NCBI GenBank assembly: GCA_011176545.1 | Contig: DUEN01000059.1 | Span: 1 to 32,761, forward strand | Direction of reading: 5' to 3' | Origin: Caldilineae bacterium | GTDB taxonomy: Bacteria > Chloroflexota > Anaerolineae > DUEN01 | Length of the DNA stretch: 32,761 nucleotides | In this document: piece by piece, positions 8,294 to 15,780 of the stretch | Layout: each line of letters opens with the position of its first letter | How positions within the stretch are numbered: position 1 is the first letter of the stretch | Made by a program: the position numbers and the translations under genes | The notes under the pieces: model-generated | Seen by the model: the letters and a program-made list of their open reading frames with translations, nothing else | What the model was told of the DNA's origin: nothing | The model's database searches: none

Positions 8294-8315
8294 TTCATCG
8301 TAATTTTACGATGAA
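8294..8315. promoter_or_regulatory. ArsR operator: perfect inverted repeat abutting the arsR start
   Basis: TTCATCGTAA and TTACGATGAA form a perfect 10-bp inverted repeat with a 2-bp spacer, directly next to the arsR ATG (complement of 8291-8293). ATCG...CGAT half-sites are common for ArsR-family repressors. It covers the -10 box of the arsR promoter, so bound repressor would block initiation. Confidence 0.7.
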
Positions 8316-8331
8316 GGGGTGAAAAGGGCAA
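8303..8331 (-). promoter_or_regulatory. arsR promoter, likely giving a near-leaderless mRNA
   Basis: On the minus strand: TTGCCC (8331-8326), a 17-bp spacer and TAAAAT (8308-8303), with the -10 inside the operator. Transcription should begin near 8296, only about three bases before the ATG, and no Shine-Dalgarno is visible, so arsR may be translated as a leaderless message. Confidence 0.6.
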
Positions 8332-8350
8332 ATTGACCATCTCACGCGTG

Positions 8351-8379
8351 TTGACGGGATAACAATAGCCCTCTATAAT
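8351..8379 (+). promoter_or_regulatory. Strong sigma70-type promoter of the SH3 lipoprotein gene
   Basis: TTGACG (8351-8356), a 17-bp spacer and a consensus TATAAT (8374-8379), giving a 5' leader of about 90 nt. An 8-bp palindrome CACGCGTG (8343-8350) touches the -35 box and could be a regulator site. The promoter is back to back with that of arsR. Confidence 0.75.
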
Positions 8380-8476
8380 GGACGCTAGAATCGGGGGGGC
8401 TCCTGGATCGGCCATCAAGGATCACAGATCTTCCATCGTCGGCACAAGAGTATCCACCGCGCAGGGGAGGACTTCT

Positions 8477-9718
8477 ATGCGATATGTATCTCTCTTCATC
8501 CTGGTGCTTTTAGGAGGGACGCTGGTCGGCTGCGTGGCCATGGATTCGCAACAACTGGCCCAATACATGGCGGCGCGGGCCACGGAGGTGGCCATCAGCC
8601 AAGCGATCGCCGACGCCCGGGCGACGGAGGCGGCAGCCCTGGCGCAGATCGCCACGATCGTCGCCCAGTGGACACCGACGCCGACGCCAACGGCCACTGC
8701 TACTCCCGTCATCACGTCTACCGAGGTGCTAACACCGACGACCGCTGAGAGCCCTACACCCTTACCGGAATCTGTGGAGACGCTTACCCCCACCATGACG
8801 TCCACTCCTCTCCCGACCGAGGCGCCGACTTCCACGTTGACCGTGACCCTCACGCCCACCGGCATGCTCACCCCCACTCTGACTCCGACGCCCACAGGGA
8901 CCCCCACACCACAATTCGAGGCCTACGTCCGCCCGGCGGGCTCCATCCGGGTGAATGTACGCACCGGGCCGGGATTGGCCTGGGAGCCCTTCACCACCAT
9001 CGCTCCAGGGCAGGATGTGCGCATCATCGGCACCAACCCAGAGCGTACATGGTGGCGTATCTGCTGTGTGGCCGATGGGAAGGCCGGCTGGGTCAGCGCT
9101 CAGGTGACGCAGGCGCGAGGCGACCTGGATCAGGTCCCCGTCATCGAGCCAGTCCTGCCTGAGGACTTGTACGCCGTCTGGCGGATCCGCTGGGAATGCC
9201 ATTCCCCTGGCTGCAAATTCGATCAGTGTGAGGGGCAGAGCGTGGCCCGGGTGCGCAAGGTATTGAACGAGCGCTGGCTGGAGATCGAGCGCAAGGCCAC
9301 CTGGGAGGGAGAGTGTGGAGAGCCCTTCACATGGATCACCCAGGTGGACCGATACACAGGCGAGGAGAAGCCGCTCCCAGGCGATGGTCAGATGTTCCGC
9401 TTCTTCGAGGGGCCGGCCAACGTGGGCGAGGTCAACCGCGCGCTCACACTGGACGGGAAGCGGCTTCCCATGTGGTGTACAGAGCCGCGCTCTCGGGAAG
9501 AGGAACACGAGGGAGGGTGGACGATCGTCTTCGAAGGGGAAGCCTGTTACGATCTCCAAAGCGGCATGTTGCTCACCATGGGATACTTCAAGCGGTGGCT
9601 ATTCACGGGCACGTTCGAGGGCAAGCAATACGAGCGCCAGTATTTCGGCGACTACGAGGTATACGAGCAGGTGTTGGAGGAGACGAACGTCAAACTGAGT
9701 CCACCGTTAGAAGAATAG
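8477..9718 (+). CDS. Lipoprotein with Thr-Pro stalk, SH3 domain and Cys-rich C-terminal domain
   Basis: 413 aa. The start is ATG 8477, six bases after GGGGAGG; the longer upstream reading frame is rejected because the lipobox LVGC (16-19) then sits correctly, with lipidated C19. Residues about 22-65 are Ala-rich and helical. A Thr-Pro stalk runs from 66 to 145. An SH3_3 domain (about 149-222) has NVRTGPGLAWEPF, TWWRICC and GWVSAQV. The C-terminal part (about 226-413) is unrecognised, with several cysteines (CHSPGC, QC, GEC, WC, AC), which would suit disulfide bonds outside the membrane. It is membrane-anchored on the outer face, with the stalk lifting the SH3 and terminal domains into the wall. 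It is transcribed alone from a strong promoter and ends in a hairpin. No specific ligand can be named. Confidence 0.85.
   Translation: MRYVSLFILVLLGGTLVGCVAMDSQQLAQYMAARATEVAISQAIADARATEAAALAQIATIVAQWTPTPTPTATATPVITSTEVLTPTTAESPTPLPESVETLTPTMTSTPLPTEAPTSTLTVTLTPTGMLTPTLTPTPTGTPTPQFEAYVRPAGSIRVNVRTGPGLAWEPFTTIAPGQDVRIIGTNPERTWWRICCVADGKAGWVSAQVTQARGDLDQVPVIEPVLPEDLYAVWRIRWECHSPGCKFDQCEGQSVARVRKVLNERWLEIERKATWEGECGEPFTWITQVDRYTGEEKPLPGDGQMFRFFEGPANVGEVNRALTLDGKRLPMWCTEPRSREEEHEGGWTIVFEGEACYDLQSGMLLTMGYFKRWLFTGTFEGKQYERQYFGDYEVYEQVLEETNVKLSPPLEE
8672..8911 (+). repeat. Low-complexity Thr-Pro coding repeat
   Basis: An ACN-CCN rich tract encoding the Thr/Pro/Ser stalk of the lipoprotein. Codons vary (ACG, ACC, ACA, CCG, CCC), so this is a protein-level repeat and not a fresh DNA slippage array. 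Confidence 0.7.
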
Positions 9719-9740
9719 CATCAAGGAACGACGATCAAAG

Positions 9741-9772
9741 CGCAGGCCCGGATGATCTCATCCGGGCCTGCG
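9741..9772. terminator. Bidirectional terminator hairpin between convergent genes
   Basis: CGCAGGCCCGGATGA pairs perfectly with TCATCCGGGCCTGCG around TC. It lies between the lipoprotein stop (9718) and the end of the minus-strand gene (9836). There is no clear T-run, so termination efficiency is uncertain. Confidence 0.65.
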
Positions 9773-9835
9773 TTGCTTCATCCGGTCGTGCAGCACACGC
9801 GCGGACCAGGTCAGACTGGTTCGCATTCCAGTGGC

Positions 9836-10780
9836 TCATTCTGTATAAGGCTCTCCATCCACCCAGACGCGTACGTTGTCAAAGTAGGCGTTGGTATTCT
9901 CAGGCAACAGGCTGTGTGCCTGCAGGAAGATCATGATAGGGATATCGGCGCCCTCCTCCAATCCGCATTTCTCCTGCATGGCTGCCTTATCCAACACGAT
10001 CTCATGGCTTAGCGGCAGCCACTGCCCGTGATACGGGCCGTTCACCCATTCAGCATCGCAGCATCCCGCCTTAACGCCCAGTGCCACCCAGTCATAGGTC
10101 CAGACGTTACCGCCATGTTTCCCGCCGTGGTCATACAGCAGGTACATGACCTCGACCTTGACCTTCTCGGTGTCGTATGGGACGTAGAAGGTGCGGGAAA
10201 CGCCGGCTTCGAAGGGCACTGTGCTAGCGATCTTGAGCGAGTAGCTGCCATCGTAGGGCGATTCGTCCTTGTGGACCTGCTCGCGATCAAACGTCACGTG
10301 CTCGGCGCCTCGATAGGCATAGGCCCCCCACCGATGCGGGACCCACGTCCACGTGTTGCCATACCACTCGTCGAACGTCTCGAAGAATGGCCCGGGATTC
10401 GAATCGTTGCGCAGAACGCCGCCGGTCGCCCAGGCATTGCGGCTGGCAGGCTCGTCCTTAGCCGGGCCATGCCCGACAATAGTGGAATGATCATCACCCC
10501 TGGCGACCTCCTCAGCATGGGCGACCATCGCCGGAGAAGGGAAGGAGGCGATGCTGTTCACCCATGCCTGGAGCTCTGCATTGCCCGGGTTGGGGATCGG
10601 GATAGGTCGGGTTGTCGGGTTCCCCCCGGAACCGTCACGCGGCGGCTGGATGGCGGTATAGTTTGACTGCCAGGTGGACCAGTCAGAGATGTTGCATTCC
10701 GCCTGGACCACGCCGACCGTCAAAGCGATGATCAGGAAGCCTACGCCCAAAGCCATGAGCAAAGGTCTTCTGGATCGCAT
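9836..10780 (-). CDS. Secreted protein with probable jelly-roll (carbohydrate-binding-like) domain
   Basis: 314 aa, family not recognised. The signal peptide is MRSRRPLLMALG... with a likely AQA cleavage site near residue 27. The strong Shine-Dalgarno AGGAGGAG precedes ATG 10780. The mature part contains a region around DPETFDEWYGNTW-like residues (FFETFDEWYGNTWTWVPHRW), then SYSLKIASTVPFEAGVSRTFYVPYDT, and ends with AYFDNVRVWVDG, a typical closing strand of jelly-roll CBM-like folds. No catalytic motif was seen. It is divergent from the LysM gene across a 425-bp gap with a long inverted repeat, and both products are exported, so they may be co-regulated. Sugar binding is inferred from fold resemblance only. 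Confidence 0.8.
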   Translation of the reverse strand: MRSRRPLLMALGVGFLIIALTVGVVQAECNISDWSTWQSNYTAIQPPRDGSGGNPTTRPIPIPNPGNAELQAWVNSIASFPSPAMVAHAEEVARGDDHSTIVGHGPAKDEPASRNAWATGGVLRNDSNPGPFFETFDEWYGNTWTWVPHRWGAYAYRGAEHVTFDREQVHKDESPYDGSYSLKIASTVPFEAGVSRTFYVPYDTEKVKVEVMYLLYDHGGKHGGNVWTYDWVALGVKAGCCDAEWVNGPYHGQWLPLSHEIVLDKAAMQEKCGLEEGADIPIMIFLQAHSLLPENTNAYFDNVRVWVDGEPYTE

Positions 10781-10907
10781 GGCTTCTCCTCCTTTGGCTT
10801 TACGACCTGAGGTGAGGACAAAGGGTGCGGTGTGCTAACACGACCCGGTTGCCTTGAGGGATACCAAACGCTTCGCATGAGCAGAGTTCTATGACTTCAA
10901 ACACCTC

Positions 10908-10979
10908 CTCCAATTATCTTGACGGTTGTCAAAGCCAAAGGACGCGCTCAGGTAGCGAGCTTTGTCGAGATAATTGGAG
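10908..10979. promoter_or_regulatory. Long interrupted inverted repeat (paired operator or RNA stem)
   Basis: CTCCAATTATCTTGAC (10908-10923) matches the reverse complement of 10964-10979 at 15 of 16 positions, with 40 bp between. Inside, CAAAGC and GCTTTG extend the pairing after a bulge. It lies about 30-100 bp upstream of the LysM promoter -35 and also upstream of the divergent gene. Two well-spaced operator half-sites, or a transcribed stem, are both possible. Confidence 0.5.
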
Positions 10980-11007
10980 AACGTCATTTATCCGTCCGAT
11001 TTCAGTA

Positions 11008-11036
11008 TGGCACAGTCTAGAAAAGTGTGCTATAGT
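11008..11036 (+). promoter_or_regulatory. Extended -10 promoter of the LysM gene
   Basis: TGC-TATAGT (11028-11036) is a good extended -10. The -35 (TGGCAC, 11008-11013, 17-bp spacer) is weak, as is usual with extended -10 promoters. The transcript would have a leader of about 160 nt before ATG 11206. Confidence 0.5.
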
Positions 11037-11205
11037 GTATGCGTACCGCACCACTGGCTGTCCCGGCTGGGAGGGATACGCGCGTCTCCCAGCCGGATGC
11101 GCGTGGAGGTCATAAGACCGACCGGCGAGACCCGTGGTGGCGGTAGCCCCCTCATTGACCGCCTACCGCCCCGCACCTATCGTTCATCCAGGAGGAGAAT
11201 ACAAG

Positions 11206-12927
11206 ATGATGAGACGCAGATACACATGGGCAATCATCCTGGCCCTCGTCATCGTGCTTACGGTGGGGGGTAGCCTGGCCAGCTCTATGCCGCTGGCGAC
11301 CTCCCCTACGGAGCTGCTCAAGAACGGCAGCTTCGAAGAGGGGTTTACCTTCCAACCGGGTTGTGGGATGGTGGGCGCGTTTTGGGGATGCTTCCAAAAC
11401 GGCGGGACCGCGAACTACGGCTTTCACGATGACCAATGGGATCCTGTCGTCTACGACGGCGAACATTCCCAGCTGATAGCCATCGACACGAAGAAGATCG
11501 GCGGAGATCCCGATCGGTACGCCGGCATCTATCAAACCGTCGATGTGGTGCCAGGACAGACGTATCATTTCTCCATACGAGGAATGATACGGGCTGATGA
11601 TCATGATCCTGATCCCTGGCGTTATCGCGTGCAGGTCGGCTTTGACCACACCGGCGGCAGCGACTGGACGGCGGTGACCGACTGGATCGAGCTCCCCTGG
11701 GATACCTATTACCCTCGCACGGCTCCGGGCGAGTTCAGCGCATACGAGACCACGGTCACAGCCCAAGGGACGAAGCTGACCGTCTTCATCCGGGTGTGGA
11801 AGAAGTGGGGCGACTGGTACCGCGAGGTGGACGTGAACATCGATGCCGTGAGCCTCACCGGGCCGACGGTCATCGGCGCGGTGCCTGCAGCACCGGAGCC
11901 TGTGGCCGTCACGCCTCCGCCACCACCACCGCAGCCTCTGGTGTGCACAGGTCCCAACCTGCTACGCAACGGGGACTTCGAGGAAGGCTTCTATGGATGG
12001 GGCGTGGGCTATTACTGGGGCTGGTTCCACAACGATGGACAGGCTAGCTACACCTTCCACGACGATCAATGGGATCCCTCCGTATACGAGGGTGAACACG
12101 CCCAGCTCATAGGGATCAGCACATGGGGCCTAGCGGCCAGCGACCCGGACCGCTATGCGGGCATCTATCAGGTGGTCAACGGCCTGGAGCCCGGCGCCCA
12201 GTATGAGCTCTCGATCGCGGGCATGATGCGAGAGGAGCCTCTGCACTCCGAAGAGGACCCGTATCGCTATCGGGTGCAATGGGGATACGCCCCGGATGGC
12301 GAGCTGGATTGGACGAAGGTGACCGACTGGCAGGATCTGCCCTGGGAGACCGTCTATGCCCGCACGGATCCGGGCGAGTACCTCACCTACTCGACGACCT
12401 TCGTGGCGCCCAGCTCACAAGTGACGATCTTCATCCGGGTATGGAAGAAGTGGCCGACGGTCGGGCGAGAGATCGACGTCAACCTCGACGCGATCACCCT
12501 GCGTCGCTGCTGGCCCCAGGAGGCCCAGCCGGCGGATCCCCCGGCGGGTGAACCCGTCATCTACGTCGTCAAGCCGGGAGATTACCTGGCTCGCATCGCC
12601 GCCCGCTTCGGCACGACGGTGCAGGCCATCGTCCAGGCGAACGGCCTATCCAATCCCAACCTGATCTACGTCGGGCAACAGTTGATCATCCCAGCGACGG
12701 TCCCGGTGCCGCCTCCCTCGCACGCGGTGGCACCCCCGCCGGTGGCGACGTCGCCTCCCACGGACGAAGCGGGAGAAGGGACGGTCTACGTCGTGCGCCC
12801 CGGCGACACCCTGTACGCCATCGCGGTGCGCTACGGCGTGACGCCATACGCCATCGCCCAGGCTAACGGCCTGCAGAATCTGCATTGGATCTACCCGGGG
12901 CAGCAGCTCGTCATCCCCAAGACCTGA
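11206..12927 (+). CDS. Exported protein: duplicated carbohydrate-binding-like module + two LysM domains
   Basis: 573 aa. AGGAGGAG at 11190-11197 sets the start at ATG 11206 (or the adjacent ATG 11209). A signal peptide or anchor covers 1-26. Two homologous modules (about 36-218 and 250-433) share NGSFEEGF/NGDFEEGF, FHDDQWDP, YxGEHxQLI, DPDRYAGIYQ, YRVQ, DWTxVTDW, FIRVWKKW and a closing DVNxDAxxL strand; this is the pattern of NGxFEEG-type carbohydrate-binding modules, though no named family can be given. A Pro-rich linker separates them. LysM 1 (451-496) and LysM 2 (526-571) both have YVVxPGD, QANGL and IYxGQQLxIP. LysM binds N-acetylglucosamine-containing polymers such as peptidoglycan. The architecture suggests wall attachment through LysM with the paired modules holding another glycan. 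Monocistronic, ending in a strong terminator. Confidence 0.88.
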   Translation: MMRRRYTWAIILALVIVLTVGGSLASSMPLATSPTELLKNGSFEEGFTFQPGCGMVGAFWGCFQNGGTANYGFHDDQWDPVVYDGEHSQLIAIDTKKIGGDPDRYAGIYQTVDVVPGQTYHFSIRGMIRADDHDPDPWRYRVQVGFDHTGGSDWTAVTDWIELPWDTYYPRTAPGEFSAYETTVTAQGTKLTVFIRVWKKWGDWYREVDVNIDAVSLTGPTVIGAVPAAPEPVAVTPPPPPPQPLVCTGPNLLRNGDFEEGFYGWGVGYYWGWFHNDGQASYTFHDDQWDPSVYEGEHAQLIGISTWGLAASDPDRYAGIYQVVNGLEPGAQYELSIAGMMREEPLHSEEDPYRYRVQWGYAPDGELDWTKVTDWQDLPWETVYARTDPGEYLTYSTTFVAPSSQVTIFIRVWKKWPTVGREIDVNLDAITLRRCWPQEAQPADPPAGEPVIYVVKPGDYLARIAARFGTTVQAIVQANGLSNPNLIYVGQQLIIPATVPVPPPSHAVAPPPVATSPPTDEAGEGTVYVVRPGDTLYAIAVRYGVTPYAIAQANGLQNLHWIYPGQQLVIPKT

Positions 12928-12979
12928 ACGAGGGGAAACGCGGCTGGGAGGATCTCTCCCGGTCGTGCCTGTGATAGAA

Positions 12980-13019
12980 AGCCCCGAAGGGCTTCGGAAG
13001 CCCTTCGGGGCTGTTTTTT
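12980..13019. terminator. Strong terminator between convergent genes
   Basis: A 16-bp perfect stem (AGCCCCGAAGGGCTTC with its complement, 12980-13012) followed by GTTTTTT on the plus strand. AAA precedes it, so it also gives a short T-run on the minus strand and can serve both the LysM gene and the dehydrogenase gene. Confidence 0.9.
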
Positions 13020-13033
13020 CCTCCCGATATGCT

Positions 13034-14050
13034 TCAAATCGCGACGCGAACCGGCTGCCCGGTTGCCAGGCTCTGGTTGGCGGCGAGGGTCACCGCGGCC
13101 GTGCGCACGCCATCAGCATACGTGCTGCGGATGAGGGCACGATCGCTGGTCTTGACCGCGTTCAGGAACGCCCGATCCTCCAGGGTGAAGATGTCCTTCT
13201 CGCCGGGGATCTCGATGATCTCCGGCTCCCCCGCAACTAGAAAACGCCCCGTATACTCCCACCCGGAGAAGAGGATGGAATGCTCATGGGCGAAGAGATG
13301 GAGGTTCACGCCGCCTCCGCCGGCCTTGGCCGCACAGGCGGCGTACAGCGTGACCACAGCGCCCTCCGCCAGCTTCATGTTGACGACCACGCCATCCTCT
13401 ATGTCATATTCCGGCAAGGCCGCCCTGGCCGATCGATTGAACCCTCGGGCACCATAGGCGAACACCTCCTCGACCTCGCCCGCCAAATAGCGGACCAGGT
13501 CCACCGTGTGCGTGACCTGCTCGTGAAACTGCCCGCCGCTCTTCTCCTTGACCACCCACCAGCGATGGATGGGGATGGATCCATCCGGTGGCCTGCCGAT
13601 CCACCCCCCATATCCGATGATGAGCGGATCCTGCTGCAAGATGCGGCGGGCCCTTTGGACGCTTCGCCGATAACGAGTCATATATCCTGCCCCTGCCAGC
13701 AGATCCGCCTCCTCCACCCGCCGGGCGATCTCCCGCATCAGATCCAGATCCAATCCCAGCGGCTTCTCTACCAGGAAGGGCACCCGATGCTCGATGGCCG
13801 CGATCTCGGCCTCGCCATGAGCGAACGGCGGCAGGCAGATGAACAGGGCGTCTATCTGCACAGCGTCCAGCATCGCTCGGGGATCCGTGAACGCGCGGCC
13901 TCCGTATTCCGCCGCGCGGCGCTCCGCCGCCTCCGCCGAGATATCGCAGAACGCGACCAGTTCCACATCCTCCATGCGGGCCAAGCCAGTGAGATGAGAC
14001 CCGGCGATCCCACCGCAGCCGACGAAGCCGACCCTGACTTTATCCAGCAT
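13034..14050 (-). CDS. Gfo/Idh/MocA-family NAD(P)-dependent oxidoreductase
   Basis: 338 aa; the usual family length is 320-400. The N-terminal Rossmann motif VGFVGCGGIAGSHL (7-20) binds NAD(P). VEKPLGLDLD (about 94-103) holds the conserved EKP lysine. The C-terminal alpha/beta domain includes GYMTRYRRSVQRAR and GGQFHEQVTHTVDLVRYLAG, where the histidines supply the usual catalytic and substrate contacts. It oxidises or reduces a sugar, inositol or related polyol; the substrate cannot be read from sequence. It is the second gene of an operon, 42 bp after the class V aminotransferase, and ends at the shared terminator. A ketone made by this enzyme could in principle be handled by the transaminase, but that is a guess. 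Confidence 0.9.
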   Translation of the reverse strand: MLDKVRVGFVGCGGIAGSHLTGLARMEDVELVAFCDISAEAAERRAAEYGGRAFTDPRAMLDAVQIDALFICLPPFAHGEAEIAAIEHRVPFLVEKPLGLDLDLMREIARRVEEADLLAGAGYMTRYRRSVQRARRILQQDPLIIGYGGWIGRPPDGSIPIHRWWVVKEKSGGQFHEQVTHTVDLVRYLAGEVEEVFAYGARGFNRSARAALPEYDIEDGVVVNMKLAEGAVVTLYAACAAKAGGGGVNLHLFAHEHSILFSGWEYTGRFLVAGEPEIIEIPGEKDIFTLEDRAFLNAVKTSDRALIRSTYADGVRTAAVTLAANQSLATGQPVRVAI

Positions 14051-14092
14051 GTGAGTATCCTCGCGAGGATGTAGATAGCCTGAGGAGTATCC

Positions 14093-15217
14093 TTACAGGA
14101 TCCACTTCAGCGCGCCCAACAGGGTGAGGACGTTCTCGGGACGGCTGGAATGGCCCATGAGGCCGATGCGCCAGATCTTCCCCTTCAGCGCGCCCAGCCC
14201 GCCCGCGATCTCGATGTTGTATTCCTCCAACAGCCTGCGGCGCACGGCGGCCTCGTCCACCCCATCAGGCACGCGCACCGTCGTCAGTGTGGGCAGGCGA
14301 CGGCTTTCCGGGACATGCAACGTGAGCCCCAGCTCCTCCAGGCCTTCCCATAGCATCCGCGCGTTGCGCCGATGACGCTCAAAGCGCGCCTCCAGGCCCT
14401 CCTCGGCGACTAGGCGCAGGGCCTCGCGCAGGGCATAGTTCATATTAATGGGAGCCGTGTGGTGATAAGATCGCTCGGCCCCCCAATACTTCTGCACCAT
14501 CGTCAGATCAAGATACCAGTTGGCGACGGGGCTCCGCCGCGCGCGGAGGGCTTCCTCAGCTCGCGGGCTCACCGTGATCGGGGCCAACCCTGGCGGACAG
14601 CTCAGACACTTCTGCGAGCCGCTGTAACAGATATCGATGCCCACCCGATCCACCGCCACCGGGAGCCCGCCTAGGGAGGTGACGGCATCGACCAGCAAGA
14701 GAGCCCCGTGCTTATGCGCCACCTCGGCGATCTCTTCCAACGGCTGAAGCGCGCCGGTGGAGGTCTCCGCATGGACGATGGCGACGATCTTGGCCTTGGA
14801 GGAGCGGAGCGCCTCCTCCACTTGGGATGCGCTGAAGACATCCCCCCATTCGGCGTCGATGCGGTGCACTTTGGCGCCGTAGCGTCCGGCCATATCGACC
14901 ATTCGCTCACCGAAGTAGCCATTGACGCAGATGAGGATCGGATCGCCCGGCTCGATGAAATTGCAAAGGGCTGCCTCCATACCGGCGCTGCCAGTACCGG
15001 AGATAGGGATCGTCAGTTGGTTCGTGGTCTCGAAGACCATGCGCAGCAGCTCTTGGATCTCGTTCATGATGACCAGGAAGTCCGGGTCGAGGTGACCAAC
15101 GGGTGGCGTCGCCATGGCGCGCAGTACCCGTGGATGCACCATGCTGGGGCCGGGCCCCAACAGCAGACGCGGGGAAGGGTTCAGATCCGTGTAGGTTCGT
15201 GTGGCTTGTGTACTCAT
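14093..15217 (-). CDS. Class V aminotransferase (alanine/serine-glyoxylate type)
   Basis: 374 aa, PLP-dependent, cytoplasmic. The family's N-terminal LLLGPGPSMVHPRVLRAM (about 18-35) is present, as are SGTGSAGMEAALCN (73-86), VHAETSTGAL (148-156), LLLVDAVTSLGG (PLP aspartate D177) and SGSQKCLSCPPGL with Schiff-base lysine K203. The closing GHSSRPENVLTLLGAL fits AGXT/PucG-type enzymes, which transaminate glyoxylate with alanine, serine or (S)-ureidoglycine. AGAGGAG lies six bases before ATG 15217, and a near-consensus promoter lies just upstream. It may serve photorespiration-like glyoxylate disposal or purine breakdown; no other purine genes are nearby, so the exact donor is open. Confidence 0.9.
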   Translation of the reverse strand: MSTQATRTYTDLNPSPRLLLGPGPSMVHPRVLRAMATPPVGHLDPDFLVIMNEIQELLRMVFETTNQLTIPISGTGSAGMEAALCNFIEPGDPILICVNGYFGERMVDMAGRYGAKVHRIDAEWGDVFSASQVEEALRSSKAKIVAIVHAETSTGALQPLEEIAEVAHKHGALLLVDAVTSLGGLPVAVDRVGIDICYSGSQKCLSCPPGLAPITVSPRAEEALRARRSPVANWYLDLTMVQKYWGAERSYHHTAPINMNYALREALRLVAEEGLEARFERHRRNARMLWEGLEELGLTLHVPESRRLPTLTTVRVPDGVDEAAVRRRLLEEYNIEIAGGLGALKGKIWRIGLMGHSSRPENVLTLLGALKWIL

Positions 15218-15256
15218 ACGCGCTCCTCTCAGAGTGGATTACCGCGAGATGGCCCC

Positions 15257-15285
15257 ATTGTAGTCCGTGGTCTGGTCCTTGTCAA
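15257..15285 (-). promoter_or_regulatory. Near-consensus promoter of the aminotransferase operon
   Basis: On the minus strand: TTGACA (15285-15280), a 17-bp spacer and TACAAT (15262-15257), about 40 bp before ATG 15217. Confidence 0.75.
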
Positions 15286-15780
15286 CGACTCAACCCCGGC
15301 TATCGAAGATGAGCAACCTCCCAGGAGCTTGAGGCAAGTAAATGAGGCATCCTGGCCCCAAACGGGTCAACGAGAGCCCGTAACGTCACCAGGGGCAACC
15401 CGTCTTCAATTGTAAGATGGGTGGTCTCCCTCACGCGTGTTGGCGCTCCCGCCGACGTGCGGTCAGCGGCGGATAAATCCTGCCGCTTGGGAAAAAGCAT
15501 CCAGGCGTCGTTATTTATGCGGCGCCGGGCCGAAAATGCCCCCTTGTGACCTCACCAACATCGTAGAGGGAGAGTACCTGGAGATGAGGAAAAGCAACAA
15601 GAAATGCGTACATCTACTCACTTGCGCGAAAGCCTCCCTATGGGTTAAAATAAGCCTAGATCGATCCCTTTCTCGCTTTCAACGGTGGGGCCCTCCGCAT
15701 GTGTATCTCCCTTGGTATTATAAAGGCTGTCCATCCTGAAAACGGGAAGAAGTAGCGAAAAACATCAAGAAGGGTACGAT
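15286..15780. other. Intergenic region without a supported gene (about 500 bp)
   Basis: Two small ORFs in this stretch have no recognisable content. A small hairpin AGCGGC-GGAT / ATCC-T-GCCGCT lies at 15465-15487. CTCACGCGTGTTG (15430-15442) repeats exactly the 13 bases at 8341-8353. Base composition drops towards AT after about 15580. No RNA gene was recognised. Confidence 0.5.
15622..15651 (+). promoter_or_regulatory. Candidate promoter of the 15781-20252 operon
   Basis: TTGCGC (15622-15627), an 18-bp spacer and TAAAAT (15646-15651), about 130 bp before the first start codon. Plausible but not strong. Confidence 0.4.

Larger units (their letters stand above)
10781..11205. other. Divergent intergenic region (425 bp)
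   Basis: No gene is supported here. It separates the secreted protein (minus) from the LysM protein (plus) and contains the long inverted repeat at 10908-10979 and a plus-strand promoter at 11008-11036. A short TTGAC-GGTT-GTCAA palindrome lies at 10919-10932. Confidence 0.6.

Noticed and set aside
8762-9559. 265-codon minus-strand reading frame
   Set aside because: Opposite the SH3 lipoprotein, which has a lipobox, Shine-Dalgarno, promoter and recognisable domain; the shadow has none.
10908-10979. Intrinsic terminator or tRNA-like structure
   Set aside because: The 40-nt interior and lack of a T-run do not fit a terminator, and no T-arm or CCA-type features are present.
13280-14074. 264-codon plus-strand reading frame
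   Set aside because: Shadow of the Gfo/Idh/MocA gene; crosses its start and lacks recognisable motifs.
15437-15739. 100-codon plus-strand ORF in the gap before the phosphodiesterase gene
   Set aside because: No domain, no ribosome site, and the candidate promoter lies inside it.
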